Of a stretch of DNA of 64,000 nucleotides, positions 46,082 through 55,241 are shown in pieces; position 1 is the first letter of the stretch; every line of letters begins with the position of its first letter. A program made the position numbers and the translations under genes. The notes below the pieces were generated by a model. It did no database searches and was not told where the DNA came from. It saw nothing but the letters and a program-made list of their open reading frames with translations. This DNA comes from Natrialba sp. SSL1 (GTDB taxonomy: Archaea; Halobacteriota; Halobacteria; Halobacteriales; Natrialbaceae): positions 1 through 64,000 of the forward strand of contig NZ_MASN01000004.1 in NCBI RefSeq assembly GCF_001861355.1. The letters run 5' to 3'.

Positions 46082-46174
46082 CATCGCTGACATCGTTCTC
46101 CCTCTCGAGGATCCGTTTTCGGGTGAAGATATTCGGAGCTATCGGGACATACCTGGGGTGCCAACCCTCTGACC

Positions 46175-47551
46175 ATGGGCGCGATTCCGGGAACCATTGA
46201 CGCCGATCAAAGTCCGCCACTGACAGTACCGCTTCGCCACTTTCTCGTCGGACTCGGATTCCTCCTCTCCGGTGCCATCGTCGGTGTACTAGGAGCGATC
46301 GACGGCGTTTCAGGAAATCTCTCGCTTGCACACGCTCACCTGCTGCTCGTCGGCTGGGTGTGTGTCACGATCATGGGTGCGATGACGCAGTTCGTTCCGG
46401 TCTGGTCCGCTGTCGAGGTGTACTCGAGACGGCTCGCGAAGGCACAGCTATGGATCGTCGTCGTCGGATTGGTGGTGTTCGCTACTGCCCTGCTGGTGGG
46501 TGCACACCAGTGGCTCCCCGTGGGTGGAGTGAGTATGCTGCTCGGGTTCTGGGTCTTCGTCTACAATATCGGCCGAACGCTCGTCTCTGCTCGTCCGTGG
46601 GATATCACGGAGCGCCACTTTGCAATCGCGCTCGGTTTCTTCGTGCTGTTGACTACGTTCGGCGTGACGCTAGCGATCGGTTTCGTCTCTCCCGTCTTCC
46701 GTGACTTGCCTGTCTCCCACGGGAGTGTTCGGCTGGCCCACGGGACCCTTGCGATCTACGGTGCCGTCCTGACGACGATTTTCGGGGCACTGTACCAGCT
46801 GGCGACGATGTTCACCCAGTCAGATCTCCACGGTGTCGACTACTCGATTCGGTCCCTCGAGGAGATTGGGTTTCCGATCGGCGTGGTCGCACTGGCCGGC
46901 GGTCGGCTGTTCGAACTCGGAACGGTTGCCCGCATCGGCGGGATCCTGATCCTCGCGAGCGTTCTCGGGTTCGGTGTCCTTCTCGCTCGGCGACTGTACG
47001 AGGCGCAGGTTCCCTGGACGCCGATGTTGAGTCGGTACGTGGTCGTCGCAGCGACGATGGTACTCTGGCCGCTCTGGTCTGCGGTCTACTGGGTTCGGGA
47101 CCCGCTCGATCCGGCGACGTTCTTCGGTGCGCCTGGCTCAGTTCACCTCCTGGTGTTTGGCCTGATCGGATTCGTTATTCTCGGGACACTGTATCACATC
47201 ATTCCCTTTATCATCTGGGTTCACCGGTACAGCGACCTCCTCGGCCTCGAGGACGTCCCGATGATCGACGACCTCTACGACGACAGGCTGGCGGCAATCG
47301 ACTGTACGCTGCTTACCGTCGGTCTCGCTCTCATCGTTGTGACAGATGTCGTTTCCCTTCCGACGACAGTCTCTCTCGCGGGTGGTGGTGCCGTAATCAG
47401 TGGGCTCGTGGTCTTCACGGCGAACATGGTACTCGTCGTTCGCCGCCACAGCCCTCAGCCTCTCTTGGGAATCCTCTTCGACCGGTTCACTGTTGCAAAG
47501 GACGGCGAACGATCCCGAACCGGAGCCGAATCTTCTCAGTCACGGTCGTAA
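46175..47551 (+). CDS. 12-TM membrane protein, NnrS/haem-copper-oxidase-I-like
   Basis: 458 residues with about 12 hydrophobic segments. His residues sit where haem ligands might be: LAHAHLLLVGW near 50, HGSVRLAHGTLAIYG near 190, LYHIIPFIIWVHRY near 350. It recalls the reduced haem-copper-oxidase-related/NnrS group often found with nitrite and nitric oxide genes. It lacks the CuB His pair spacing of a true oxidase and is shorter than archaeal NorB fusions. It lies in the denitrification block, so NO tolerance or transfer is plausible. No firm function. Confidence 0.6.
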   Translation: MGAIPGTIDADQSPPLTVPLRHFLVGLGFLLSGAIVGVLGAIDGVSGNLSLAHAHLLLVGWVCVTIMGAMTQFVPVWSAVEVYSRRLAKAQLWIVVVGLVVFATALLVGAHQWLPVGGVSMLLGFWVFVYNIGRTLVSARPWDITERHFAIALGFFVLLTTFGVTLAIGFVSPVFRDLPVSHGSVRLAHGTLAIYGAVLTTIFGALYQLATMFTQSDLHGVDYSIRSLEEIGFPIGVVALAGGRLFELGTVARIGGILILASVLGFGVLLARRLYEAQVPWTPMLSRYVVVAATMVLWPLWSAVYWVRDPLDPATFFGAPGSVHLLVFGLIGFVILGTLYHIIPFIIWVHRYSDLLGLEDVPMIDDLYDDRLAAIDCTLLTVGLALIVVTDVVSLPTTVSLAGGGAVISGLVVFTANMVLVVRRHSPQPLLGILFDRFTVAKDGERSRTGAESSQSRS

Positions 47552-47725
47552 TTCGCGTGTGTCACCACCGCATCTCTGTACCGCTGTGCCGCTGCAAGCT
47601 ACGGAATCGGTCAGTGAATCCACAAAAACCGATCACATCAAACTCGTTTTATGATACATATCTACGTTCCCACCGGCATACAATCCGGAATACAATATAC
47701 AGGGATTCCAGGCCGAGTAATACGT

Positions 47726-48052
47726 ATGGCAAACACTCCAACAGCAGACGACCGTGCTCGTGAAGGGGCCACACCGGTCACAGACCATCTCCACGAGCAG
47801 TCGTGGTCGGCTCTCCTCGAACACCCCGAACACGCCGACGACCGTGAGCTAGTCGTCGATCAGGCGATCGATGCCATCGAACGCACGGCGTCCGGCTATC
47901 ACGTGAACCTGGTCACCTACGAAGCGCACGGTCATCCCTCCGAGTACCTCTACGACGAACTTGCGGCGGCATTCGATACAGCCGAACTCGAGTGGGAGCA
48001 CGTCGACCAGTGTGGGTGCGGTGGCCACGTCGTGCGCGACCATGTCCAATAG
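47726..48052 (+). CDS. CGCGG-family putative radical-SAM-modified RiPP protein
   Basis: 108 residues from the ATG giving MANTPTADDRAR; the frame continues upstream but the leader there is non-coding in character. The C-terminus contains DQCGCGGHVVRDH, the CGCGG motif that names a haloarchaeal family annotated as putative rSAM-modified RiPP precursors. The acidic body (about 25-90) has an HVNLVTYEAHGHPS segment. No radical SAM enzyme is found in the window, so the modifying partner would be elsewhere. It is convergent with nosL and 174 bp after the 12-TM gene. A TATA-like CAATATAC lies about 30 bp upstream of the ATG. Confidence 0.72.
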   Translation: MANTPTADDRAREGATPVTDHLHEQSWSALLEHPEHADDRELVVDQAIDAIERTASGYHVNLVTYEAHGHPSEYLYDELAAAFDTAELEWEHVDQCGCGGHVVRDHVQ

Positions 48053-48088
48053 TAGTGCATCGAACAGGGACGGATTTCAGTTACCGCT

Positions 48089-48667
48089 TCACTGTTCTGT
48101 CGGTGAGAGCGTCTCCCAGTCTTGGACTTCGCCGTTGTACTTGTCAGCGAACGCCGTCGCATCGTCTCGATCGGAGAACGGGAACACTTCCTCACCCATC
48201 GCACCCATGACGTCGCTCCCGACGACGTAGTAGAGACCCGTCGCATCGACGAAGGTCTCTTCTGCAACGTGGCTCGAAATATGGGTTGTCTCGTTTCGGT
48301 CCTCGAGTTGATACTCCACACTCGAGTAGTCAGTGACGAAGACAGCACGAAGCTCCCACCCTTGGTCGCTGTGGTGGTCGTGATACGCGAGGAGTTCTGT
48401 CAGGCTGTCGAACTGTGCCGAACCGTCTGCATCGGCGTCGTCAACCGCATAAAACAGCTGCCCGGCGGGCCCGTAGTGGTCTGCAATCACCATGCCGCAA
48501 GCGTCACACGTCTCACCATCGTCGAGAGCGATCGGTGTTGCTGGCTTGACGTCGGTGTCGTCCTCGTCGAGACAGCCGCCAAGACCGGTTGCAACCACCG
48601 TGCCAGTCATAGCGAGGAGATGGCGGCGTGACCACCGCCGGTCGGCGGCGCAACTAGCGTGGTTCAT
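48089..48667 (-). CDS. nosL: NosL copper-binding lipoprotein
   Basis: 192 residues from the ATG giving MNHASC; the larger open frame is antisense-type extension. A Tat/lipobox leader (RRHLLAMTGTVVATGLGGC) leads to GETCDACGMVIADHYGP, the CxxCGM copper motif of NosL. NosL delivers Cu(I) to the apo nitrous oxide reductase outside the membrane. It is last in the nos operon and overlaps nosY by 4 bp. Confidence 0.9.
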   Translation of the reverse strand: MNHASCAADRRWSRRHLLAMTGTVVATGLGGCLDEDDTDVKPATPIALDDGETCDACGMVIADHYGPAGQLFYAVDDADADGSAQFDSLTELLAYHDHHSDQGWELRAVFVTDYSSVEYQLEDRNETTHISSHVAEETFVDATGLYYVVGSDVMGAMGEEVFPFSDRDDATAFADKYNGEVQDWETLSPTEQ

Positions 48668-49575
48668 AGCCGCCGCCTCCGGATTGCGAGGGCTGCAAGT
48701 GCGAGTGGGAGGGAGATCCAGAGCAGTACCGCTCCAAGGAGGAGCCCCGTCGAGAGGCCGGCCTCCGCCAGTACCGTGGCGAAGCCGGCATCGCTGGCGG
48801 CTCCTAACGTGCCGAGGACGAGCGCACGAAAGATGCCGGTCGGGTTCGCGAGCAACATCGCAGAGACGGCAGTGTCCGAGAGGCCAAACGCTGCGACGAG
48901 TCCGAGTCCGAGTAGGTCGTGCACGAGAACGAACCACGCCCAGATGAGCAGGGCGATTCCGAGCGCGTGTGTCTTCTCGTGAACAACTGTCGATATGAGG
49001 ACGCCTATTGCGAGAAAGATCAGTCCGAGCCCGACAGTTGCGAGCAGGAACGTCACGTAGGCGTCGAACCCGGAGAGGCCGTACTCGAGGATGAGGAATC
49101 CGCCGGCAATCCCGAACCCGATGATCGTTGCGCTTGCGAGCACGACCGCCCGTCCGAGCGCTGTGCCGATGACGAGCCAGGAACGGTCGACCGGAAGGGC
49201 GAACAGTGTCTGGAGCCAGCCACTTTCCTCGCGGCCAACGATGGCGTCATAGCTGAACGCAAGCGCGACCAGCGGAACGAGATAGACCGCGAGGACAGCG
49301 AGGCTCGCGACAGTTCGCTCGAACCCTTCGGGACTCACCGATGAACCGCTGAACGTCGTCAACCCGAGTGCAAACGCGGCGAAAATGGCAGTTAGTGCGA
49401 CGGCCCATCGTCCGCGGACTGCGAGACGGTATTCCGTCTCGGCGACGACCAACAGCTGTCGGTACCAGGAGCCAGATTCGGTCGGTTGGGACAGGTCGAC
49501 ATCGGCGGTCGTTGCGCAGCCACCGTCGGCTCTCGCCGTCGTCTCGTCTGTCGGCGTTTGCTGGTGGTCGGACAT
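48664..49575 (-). CDS. nosY: NosY ABC permease
   Basis: 303 residues with six membrane segments and the NosY pattern (VVAETEYRLAVRGRWAVALT near 40, FSYDAIVGREESGWLQTLFALPV). With NosF and NosD it forms the transporter needed to build the CuZ site of NosZ. It overlaps nosF by 1 bp and nosL by 4 bp. A short acidic N-terminus of about 30 residues precedes the conserved part. Confidence 0.9.
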   Translation of the reverse strand: MSDHQQTPTDETTARADGGCATTADVDLSQPTESGSWYRQLLVVAETEYRLAVRGRWAVALTAIFAAFALGLTTFSGSSVSPEGFERTVASLAVLAVYLVPLVALAFSYDAIVGREESGWLQTLFALPVDRSWLVIGTALGRAVVLASATIIGFGIAGGFLILEYGLSGFDAYVTFLLATVGLGLIFLAIGVLISTVVHEKTHALGIALLIWAWFVLVHDLLGLGLVAAFGLSDTAVSAMLLANPTGIFRALVLGTLGAASDAGFATVLAEAGLSTGLLLGAVLLWISLPLALAALAIRRRRL

Positions 49576-50609
49576 TATGCACTCACCTCCGGTGTGTCGA
49601 CTGTTGCTGTCTCGTCGGAGTCGGTGCTGGTACCGGAGTCGTTGTCGGTGTCGGCGTTGGAGTCGGGGTCGGTGCCCGTATCGGAGTTGGCACCAGTGCC
49701 CGCGTCACCCGTCGCGAGGGCCTCGTGGAACGCCGCATCGAGACCGGGTTCATGAACCTCGAAGTGGTCGACCGAGTCGGACTCGAGTCCACCGCAGAAC
49801 TCGAAGGCAGCACCACGTTCGCAGGTAACCGTGAGTTCCCCGTCTGTCTCCGTCACGTCGCCGTACTGGCGAGCAGCCTCTCGGAGCTGCGTCCGTTCTT
49901 GACCCGTCGACGGGCGGACGGTGACGGTCACATGCTCGCCGCCGGCCGTGCGTAGCTCGTCGACGGAGCCGGCCGCACGGAGGACGCCGTCCTCGAGAAT
50001 GGCGACGGAGTCACAGAGCCGTTCTACCTCCGCTAACACGTGCGAAGAGAGGACGACGGTCGTATTGGTCTCCCGATCGATTCGCTCGATGATTTGGTGG
50101 AAGGTCGCGACGCCACGCGGGTCGAGGCCCGCCGTTGGCTCGTCGAGGACGAGCACCGGTGGCTCACCCAACAGTGCAGACGCGAGTCCGAGACGCCGCC
50201 CCATGCCGTTCGAGTAGCTGGAGACTGTCCGGTCGGCTGCGTCTGTGAGTCCGACCGTCTCCAGCGCCTCGGCAATGGACCGTTCACGGCCTGTGATCCC
50301 GCGGATACGAGCGTGGACCGAGAGGACCTCGCGCCCGGTCATCGCCGGCGGAAAGCCAGCGTGTTCGGGCAAGAACGCGACACGCTCTCGAACGCGATGG
50401 CCCGCTTGTTCGACGTCGACACCGCCGACTTCGATGCGACCCGAATCCGGTGTATCGTGCCCCACGAGGAGCCCGAAGAGCGTCGTCTTTCCCGCACCGT
50501 TCGTCCCGAGGACGCCGAACGTCGACCCGGACGGAATGTCGAACGACGGTCCGTCGAGGGCAACGACGTCGCTGTAGCGCTTGTGGACGTCAGTTATTGT
50601 GATTCTCAT
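49575..50609 (-). CDS. nosF: NosF ATP-binding protein with acidic tail
   Basis: 344 residues from the ATG giving MRITITDVHKRY. Walker A is LGTNGAGKTTLFG, the signature YSNGMGRRLGLASALLG, Walker B VLVLDEPTAGLDPRG and the switch His VLSSHVLAEVE. The last about 45 residues are a low-complexity Asp/Thr/Ser tail (repeats of DSDTGTDPDSNADTD type) absent from bacterial NosF. Its start overlaps nosD by 20 bp. It couples ATP hydrolysis to NosY. Confidence 0.9.
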   Translation of the reverse strand: MRITITDVHKRYSDVVALDGPSFDIPSGSTFGVLGTNGAGKTTLFGLLVGHDTPDSGRIEVGGVDVEQAGHRVRERVAFLPEHAGFPPAMTGREVLSVHARIRGITGRERSIAEALETVGLTDAADRTVSSYSNGMGRRLGLASALLGEPPVLVLDEPTAGLDPRGVATFHQIIERIDRETNTTVVLSSHVLAEVERLCDSVAILEDGVLRAAGSVDELRTAGGEHVTVTVRPSTGQERTQLREAARQYGDVTETDGELTVTCERGAAFEFCGGLESDSVDHFEVHEPGLDAAFHEALATGDAGTGANSDTGTDPDSNADTDNDSGTSTDSDETATVDTPEVSA

Positions 50610-51996
50610 AGTATTGTCTCCAGTCGTCGGCCGGTGGTTCGGTGAGCGGTCGGTGGTCGACGACACCGGGCGATTCGATGACGGGGAACGAACTCTCCGC
50701 CATCCGAACGGCGTCGAACGCCGGACTCTCGGCGAAAATCGCCGCCTGCGGGTGATCGTAAATAACCGCCTCAACGGCACCTGCAGGCTGGTAGCGTGTG
50801 TCGCTGGTCCCGTCGTTATCGAGGTCGACTGGACGTGCATCGGACCAGTAGTTGCCCCGTTCAGTATCGTTCCAGGCTATCTGTGCAGTTGTCGGAGCGT
50901 GTGCTGGCTGGTCGTTTCCGATAAAGCTGTTTTCGACGACTAACTCGTCGGAACTCCCAGCCGTGAACTGGACCCCGATCTCGTTCTCGAGGATCAGGTT
51001 GCCGGTGAGATTGTTCCCGTGGGCGTTGTAGACGTAGAGTCCGTTCCTGTTTGCAACCACGGCATTGTCGCGGATCGTGGTGTCGTCGACATCCTTCACG
51101 AGAATGCCTTGCCCGCTCGGCCCGTCGTTGTTCACCGCGACGTTGTTGGTGATCGTCAGATTCTCCGAGACCATCAGCGCGAAGCCAACGTCGTTGTCGA
51201 ACGCGACGTTCCCCTCGAGATGATTGTCGTTGGAGTACATGTAGTGGACACCGTACCGAAGGTCCCACATCGTGTTGCCCGTCGCGGTGACACCCTCGGA
51301 CCACGAGAAGTAGATCCCATCGCGAACGACGGTGATCTCGTTGTCCTGTAGCTGTGCACCGTTTGCGCGGTCGAGGTGGATGCCGTTGCCACGCTGTGAT
51401 TCGCCAACCGCTTCGCGCCCTGCGATGGTGGCATTCTCGACGGTAACGTCCGTCGCCTCACTGATCCACACACCGAACGTCGCCTTGGTGATCCGCACGT
51501 CCGACAGCGTCACACCGGAGCCGTTAACATAGATTCCCGCGTCCTCAGCGCTTCGATCTGGCCCCGTTTCTCGGATCCAGACGCCGTCGACCGTTACGTT
51601 CGCCGCCGTCACCTCGAGGACGGTCCCCTCACCGCCACCATCGATCAGGGCTCCTGCAGTGTCGCGTTCACTGTCGGCGGTATCGGCCGCCTCGAGTGTG
51701 AGATCCGACGTTTCGACTGTTATCTGCTCCTCGAACTGCCCTTCGAGAACGACTGTATCGCCCGCTTCGGCCGAGTCAACTGCCTCCTGAACGGAGCCGT
51801 ACTCCTGTTGGTCGAGCGTCGCGATACCTGGCTCTTCAGGCGCATCTCCCTCGCGCGGATCGTCGACATCGGGTGTCCAGCCCTCGATCGTCGCATCGAT
51901 GTCACTCCCGGCGTCGTCGGCTGCAACGACTGCTGCACCAAGCCCGACGAGTACGACGACAGCCCCCACGAGGAGCCAGGCTTCACGGTCAGCCAT
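50590..51996 (-). CDS. nosD: NosD copper-site maturation beta-helix protein
   Basis: 468 residues. One N-terminal membrane segment (WLLVGAVVVLVGLGAAVVAA) is followed by a right-handed beta-helix of parallel repeats (NGIHLDRANGAQLQDNEI, NGLYVYNAHGNNLTGN), typical of NosD. NosD interacts with NosFY in delivering a sulfur species for CuZ assembly. Its stop overlaps the nosF start by 20 bp, and its start overlaps the next upstream gene by 8 bp. Confidence 0.9.
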   Translation of the reverse strand: MADREAWLLVGAVVVLVGLGAAVVAADDAGSDIDATIEGWTPDVDDPREGDAPEEPGIATLDQQEYGSVQEAVDSAEAGDTVVLEGQFEEQITVETSDLTLEAADTADSERDTAGALIDGGGEGTVLEVTAANVTVDGVWIRETGPDRSAEDAGIYVNGSGVTLSDVRITKATFGVWISEATDVTVENATIAGREAVGESQRGNGIHLDRANGAQLQDNEITVVRDGIYFSWSEGVTATGNTMWDLRYGVHYMYSNDNHLEGNVAFDNDVGFALMVSENLTITNNVAVNNDGPSGQGILVKDVDDTTIRDNAVVANRNGLYVYNAHGNNLTGNLILENEIGVQFTAGSSDELVVENSFIGNDQPAHAPTTAQIAWNDTERGNYWSDARPVDLDNDGTSDTRYQPAGAVEAVIYDHPQAAIFAESPAFDAVRMAESSFPVIESPGVVDHRPLTEPPADDWRQYYENHNN

Positions 51997-52762
51997 CGCG
52001 GCTCACCTCGTCCGCTGTCGACAGCGACCCCACAGTCTGTTGCTCCGACTCCGCACTCGAGTTGCGCCCGGATCGAATACGCGCAGCGAGCCGGCGAGGG
52101 AGTGCCCGTCCGAGTTCGGGGGCGTCCGCGAGCGTTGCACTCGAGTCGCGCAACTGGAACGCAACCACCAACAGGGCGAGCGCGACGAGCGTGAGATACC
52201 CGCCGGGACCGAACCAGGCGAGTCCGCTGATGTTGGCGATTTCGTAGCTCCCGAGAAGCGGTGGCGTGAATCCGTCGACACCTCGGAGTGGCGCGTTCGG
52301 ATCGAGCGAGTGACCGGTCTGGTAGAGCCGGTACTGGATTACTGCGAACATCGTGACGAACACCGCAAGCGTGCTGGCGAGTTGGCAGGCTAAACCGAGT
52401 TTTAGCTTGCGGACCGTCGGCGCGAATGCGACGAACACACCGGTTGCGGCAACACCAAGGAACGCAAGTGGGCCCAGTGACCATTCGGGAACCGAAATCG
52501 CATTTGGATGGACGTCGTAGTTCGGCTCGAGGTACACCGGATCCGGATAGTAGAAGCCGACGTACTGGTTGAGGGATTGTGTTTCTCCAACGTCTCCCTC
52601 GAGGCGCGGATAGGCGTACAGTTCGACGAACAATCCGTCGGGATACTGGGGCGCCTCCAGCGTGATCCGCCACATCGGCAGCGCGATTGCAACGAGCAAC
52701 AGCGCCGCCGCTGCGAGCGGGAGCGCGCGGCGGAGTTCAGTTAGGGTACTGCGTTTTGACAT
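51989..52762 (-). CDS. nos-cluster membrane protein of unknown function
   Basis: 257 residues with an N-terminal segment (about 12-32) and further membrane segments near 98-118, 130-150 and 185-205. Between the first two is an extracytoplasmic part with Tyr/Pro-rich GFYYPDPVYLEPNYDVHP. It is translationally coupled to nosD and lies 32 bp after nosZ. No named family is recognised. The gene order NosZ, this protein, NosD, F, Y, L fits a role in NosZ maturation or electron delivery. The first loop's aromatic residues may interact with NosZ or a donor (speculation). Confidence 0.72.
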   Translation of the reverse strand: MSKRSTLTELRRALPLAAAALLLVAIALPMWRITLEAPQYPDGLFVELYAYPRLEGDVGETQSLNQYVGFYYPDPVYLEPNYDVHPNAISVPEWSLGPLAFLGVAATGVFVAFAPTVRKLKLGLACQLASTLAVFVTMFAVIQYRLYQTGHSLDPNAPLRGVDGFTPPLLGSYEIANISGLAWFGPGGYLTLVALALLVVAFQLRDSSATLADAPELGRALPRRLAARIRSGRNSSAESEQQTVGSLSTADEVSRDG

Positions 52763-52794
52763 GGCGGATATGAGTGCGAAATAGGGTGGGGAGG

Positions 52795-54696
52795 TTAGTC
52801 AGCCGGTTCGACGAGCAGCCGCGAGCGCATCTCGAGGTGGAGTGCGCTACAGAAGAACGCACAGTAGATCCAGTAGACGCCGGGCTTGTCGGCCGTGAAC
52901 GTTACCTCACGCGTTTCCTGTGGTGCGATTTTGACGTTGATGTCGTACTCCGGAATCGCGACCGAGTGGAGCATGTCCTCCGTTTGTTCGATGTTGGTGG
53001 TCCTGATCGTGACCTCGTCACCCTCCTGAACGGCGATATCTTCGAAGCTGAAGTAGTTGCGCTGGCTGTGCATCTCGACGTGGACTCGATCTCCATCACG
53101 CTCGATGAAGTTGTCCTCGTCATCCGTCGAAATGAAGTCCAACGCGAGGTCGTCGGGGTCATACACTGACGCGGGGTCGAGCCTGTCCGCTCGGACGATC
53201 GATGCGTCGTGTGGCTCAGGATAGGCGGGTGTATCTTTGACGAGTTCCATCCCGGCGTCGTCGTCACCGATGTAGAACAGTTGGTCGTTCTCGGGGAATA
53301 CTGGCCCCACAGGAAGGAATCGGTCCTTCGAGAGTTTGTTGAGGACGATCAGCCAGTCTCCCTGTGGGTCACCCGTGTAGGATTCAGCGGCGATCAGATG
53401 GCCGGGACTGTAGTGGACCTCGTGTTTCTGGATAACTGGGTCTGCGGACCCCATCTCGGCTTCGACGGCTGCGTCGATATCCCACTTGACGACCTCGGAG
53501 TCGACGAACAGTGTCGTGTAGGCGTGCCCACGACCGTCGTAGGCGGTGTGCAGCGGCCCGTTTCCGACGTTGACCCGCCCAGCGATCGCGTCGTTGGGGT
53601 CGTCAACCTCGTTGAGTTGATCGATATCGATGATCGTACACGTCGGGTCGAGTTTCCCGGACGCGATCGCGTACCGTCCGTCTGGTGTGACACTCACCCC
53701 GTGGGGGTTCGTCGGCACATCGATGTACCGAACCAGCGGCTCACTGCCGGTATTGAGTGGGCTGTCCTCGGTACCGTCGACGACAGGGACACCGTTGATC
53801 GTTTCGTACTCGCCGGCGTCAACCGCCTCCTCGATGCGTGGAATGTTGAACGCAACGACGTAGTCCGTGTCGGCCGCAGTCATTTCCGCTTCTGTGACGC
53901 CCTCTTCGCTGTTGTAACTGGTCGTGAAGAACCACTCTCCATTCTTTCCGGAATCGCCGTTATCGAGGTTGCAATCGACCCGCACGTCCCACTCGTGGTC
54001 GAACGGGTCAGCTGACATCGCCGAAAGGGTCGATCCGTACTCGCTCGGATCTTCAAGGTCGCGACCGTCGTTGGGGATCGGTACGCGCAGTTCGCCAACA
54101 CCAAAGATCAATCGCGTATCGGGCATCAGCGCGCACGCACCGTGGGTCCCCTGCTGGTTCGGCAGATCGATAATCGCGTCCGTTTCGAAGTACTCGAGAT
54201 CGACCCGAGCCATCCGGCCGTTAGCCTTGTCGTTGACGAACAGCCATTCGCCGTCGTACTCGTTGTCCGTCTGGCTCACTCGAGGGTGATGGGTGTCTCC
54301 CCACGTGTAGCCGCCCGCATCCTGCAACATCTCGTGCGTTTCATCGTCGAATCCGTAGCCGCGTGCGCTTTCGACGTTGAACACCGGAATGCGCATGATT
54401 TGGCGCATCGACGGCACACCGTAGACGCGGATATCACCGGAGTGTCCCCCCGAAAGGAACGCATAGTAGTCGTCGAGCTCACCGGGTGGGACCGAAGTGT
54501 CGACATCGGCCGCTGACGGCATCTCGTCGCCCTCGAGCAGACCTGTACAACCCGCCAGTGAACTCATCGCACCGGCTGCGGCCCCTGCTTTCATGAAATC
54601 GCGTCGTGGGATCCGTGCAAAGAGAGGATCCCGATCGTCTACTGCAGTAGTCTCGCTTGATCGGCCGTTGGAGTCGGATGCGTGTGTATCTGTCAT
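52795..54696 (-). CDS. nosZ: nitrous oxide reductase, Tat-exported
   Basis: 633 residues from ATG 54696; a GTG 18 bp upstream is less likely. The Tat leader IPRRDFMKAGAAAGAMSSL precedes a seven-bladed propeller with CuZ His motifs (GGHSGDIRVYGVPSMRQIM, TWGDTHHPRVS, PTNPHGVSVTPDGRY). The C-terminal cupredoxin CuA domain ends YWIYCAFFCSALHLEM (Cys, Cys, His, Met). It reduces N2O to N2 outside the membrane. It is first in the nos operon and has the usual two-copper-centre layout. The window holds nirK and nosZ, but no nitrate or NO reductase was recognised. Confidence 0.95.
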   Translation of the reverse strand: MTDTHASDSNGRSSETTAVDDRDPLFARIPRRDFMKAGAAAGAMSSLAGCTGLLEGDEMPSAADVDTSVPPGELDDYYAFLSGGHSGDIRVYGVPSMRQIMRIPVFNVESARGYGFDDETHEMLQDAGGYTWGDTHHPRVSQTDNEYDGEWLFVNDKANGRMARVDLEYFETDAIIDLPNQQGTHGACALMPDTRLIFGVGELRVPIPNDGRDLEDPSEYGSTLSAMSADPFDHEWDVRVDCNLDNGDSGKNGEWFFTTSYNSEEGVTEAEMTAADTDYVVAFNIPRIEEAVDAGEYETINGVPVVDGTEDSPLNTGSEPLVRYIDVPTNPHGVSVTPDGRYAIASGKLDPTCTIIDIDQLNEVDDPNDAIAGRVNVGNGPLHTAYDGRGHAYTTLFVDSEVVKWDIDAAVEAEMGSADPVIQKHEVHYSPGHLIAAESYTGDPQGDWLIVLNKLSKDRFLPVGPVFPENDQLFYIGDDDAGMELVKDTPAYPEPHDASIVRADRLDPASVYDPDDLALDFISTDDEDNFIERDGDRVHVEMHSQRNYFSFEDIAVQEGDEVTIRTTNIEQTEDMLHSVAIPEYDINVKIAPQETREVTFTADKPGVYWIYCAFFCSALHLEMRSRLLVEPAD

Positions 54697-55241
54697 TGTT
54701 CTGGTGTTGTCCACACCGTCGTTCGTTCAGTTCAGGTACTGCTCTGTCCCCAGCACCGTCTCGTTACAGATAGCACTCGAGCAAGTGCGATGTTAGGGCT
54801 ATTCCAGATTCTCGATCAACAGTAAAGGCGGGGAACACGTTCGGCCAAAACGGTATCCACGATGAACCACTAGGTTTCTAGCAGCAATTCGGCTCTAGGG
54901 ATGGTGTCAGTTGACCTCCGTTCTACCAGATGCCTTCCTATCGGCGCGGACTGACTGCCAGTATTTCGTTTCTCATCGCTGGTTGTAGTGTCGTGTTTGG
55001 GCACTCATCGACGCGCGGGAGGGGCTGCAACTCGCAGCGACTCTCTTGCCAGCGCTGTCACCTACTTTACGATACGTTGGCTGGTCCGCATGGATCTCTT
55101 GGCGCCAGCAAAAAAGAACGACCGGACGCACAATCGTCCGTGACTGGGTCCCTACGTTGGTCCACCGAATAGCGTGTCTCGTGCGAGTACTGTACTCGAA
55201 TACTCGAGTATCCGAGTCTCCGAATTCCACGCGCTCGAGTG
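54697..55241. other. intergenic region upstream of nosZ and after the aminotransferase
   Basis: 545 bp without a gene I can support. A GAAC-AC-GTTC inverted repeat at 54833-54842, about 135 bp before nosZ, could be a regulator site, but it is too short to claim. Near 55195 is a dense AATACTCGAGTATCC/ACTCGAGT palindrome cluster. Confidence 0.45.

Noticed and set aside
54833..54842. GAAC-AC-GTTC as a denitrification regulator site
   Set aside because: Ten bases with an asymmetric centre, about 135 bp from nosZ and not found before nirK; too weak to claim.
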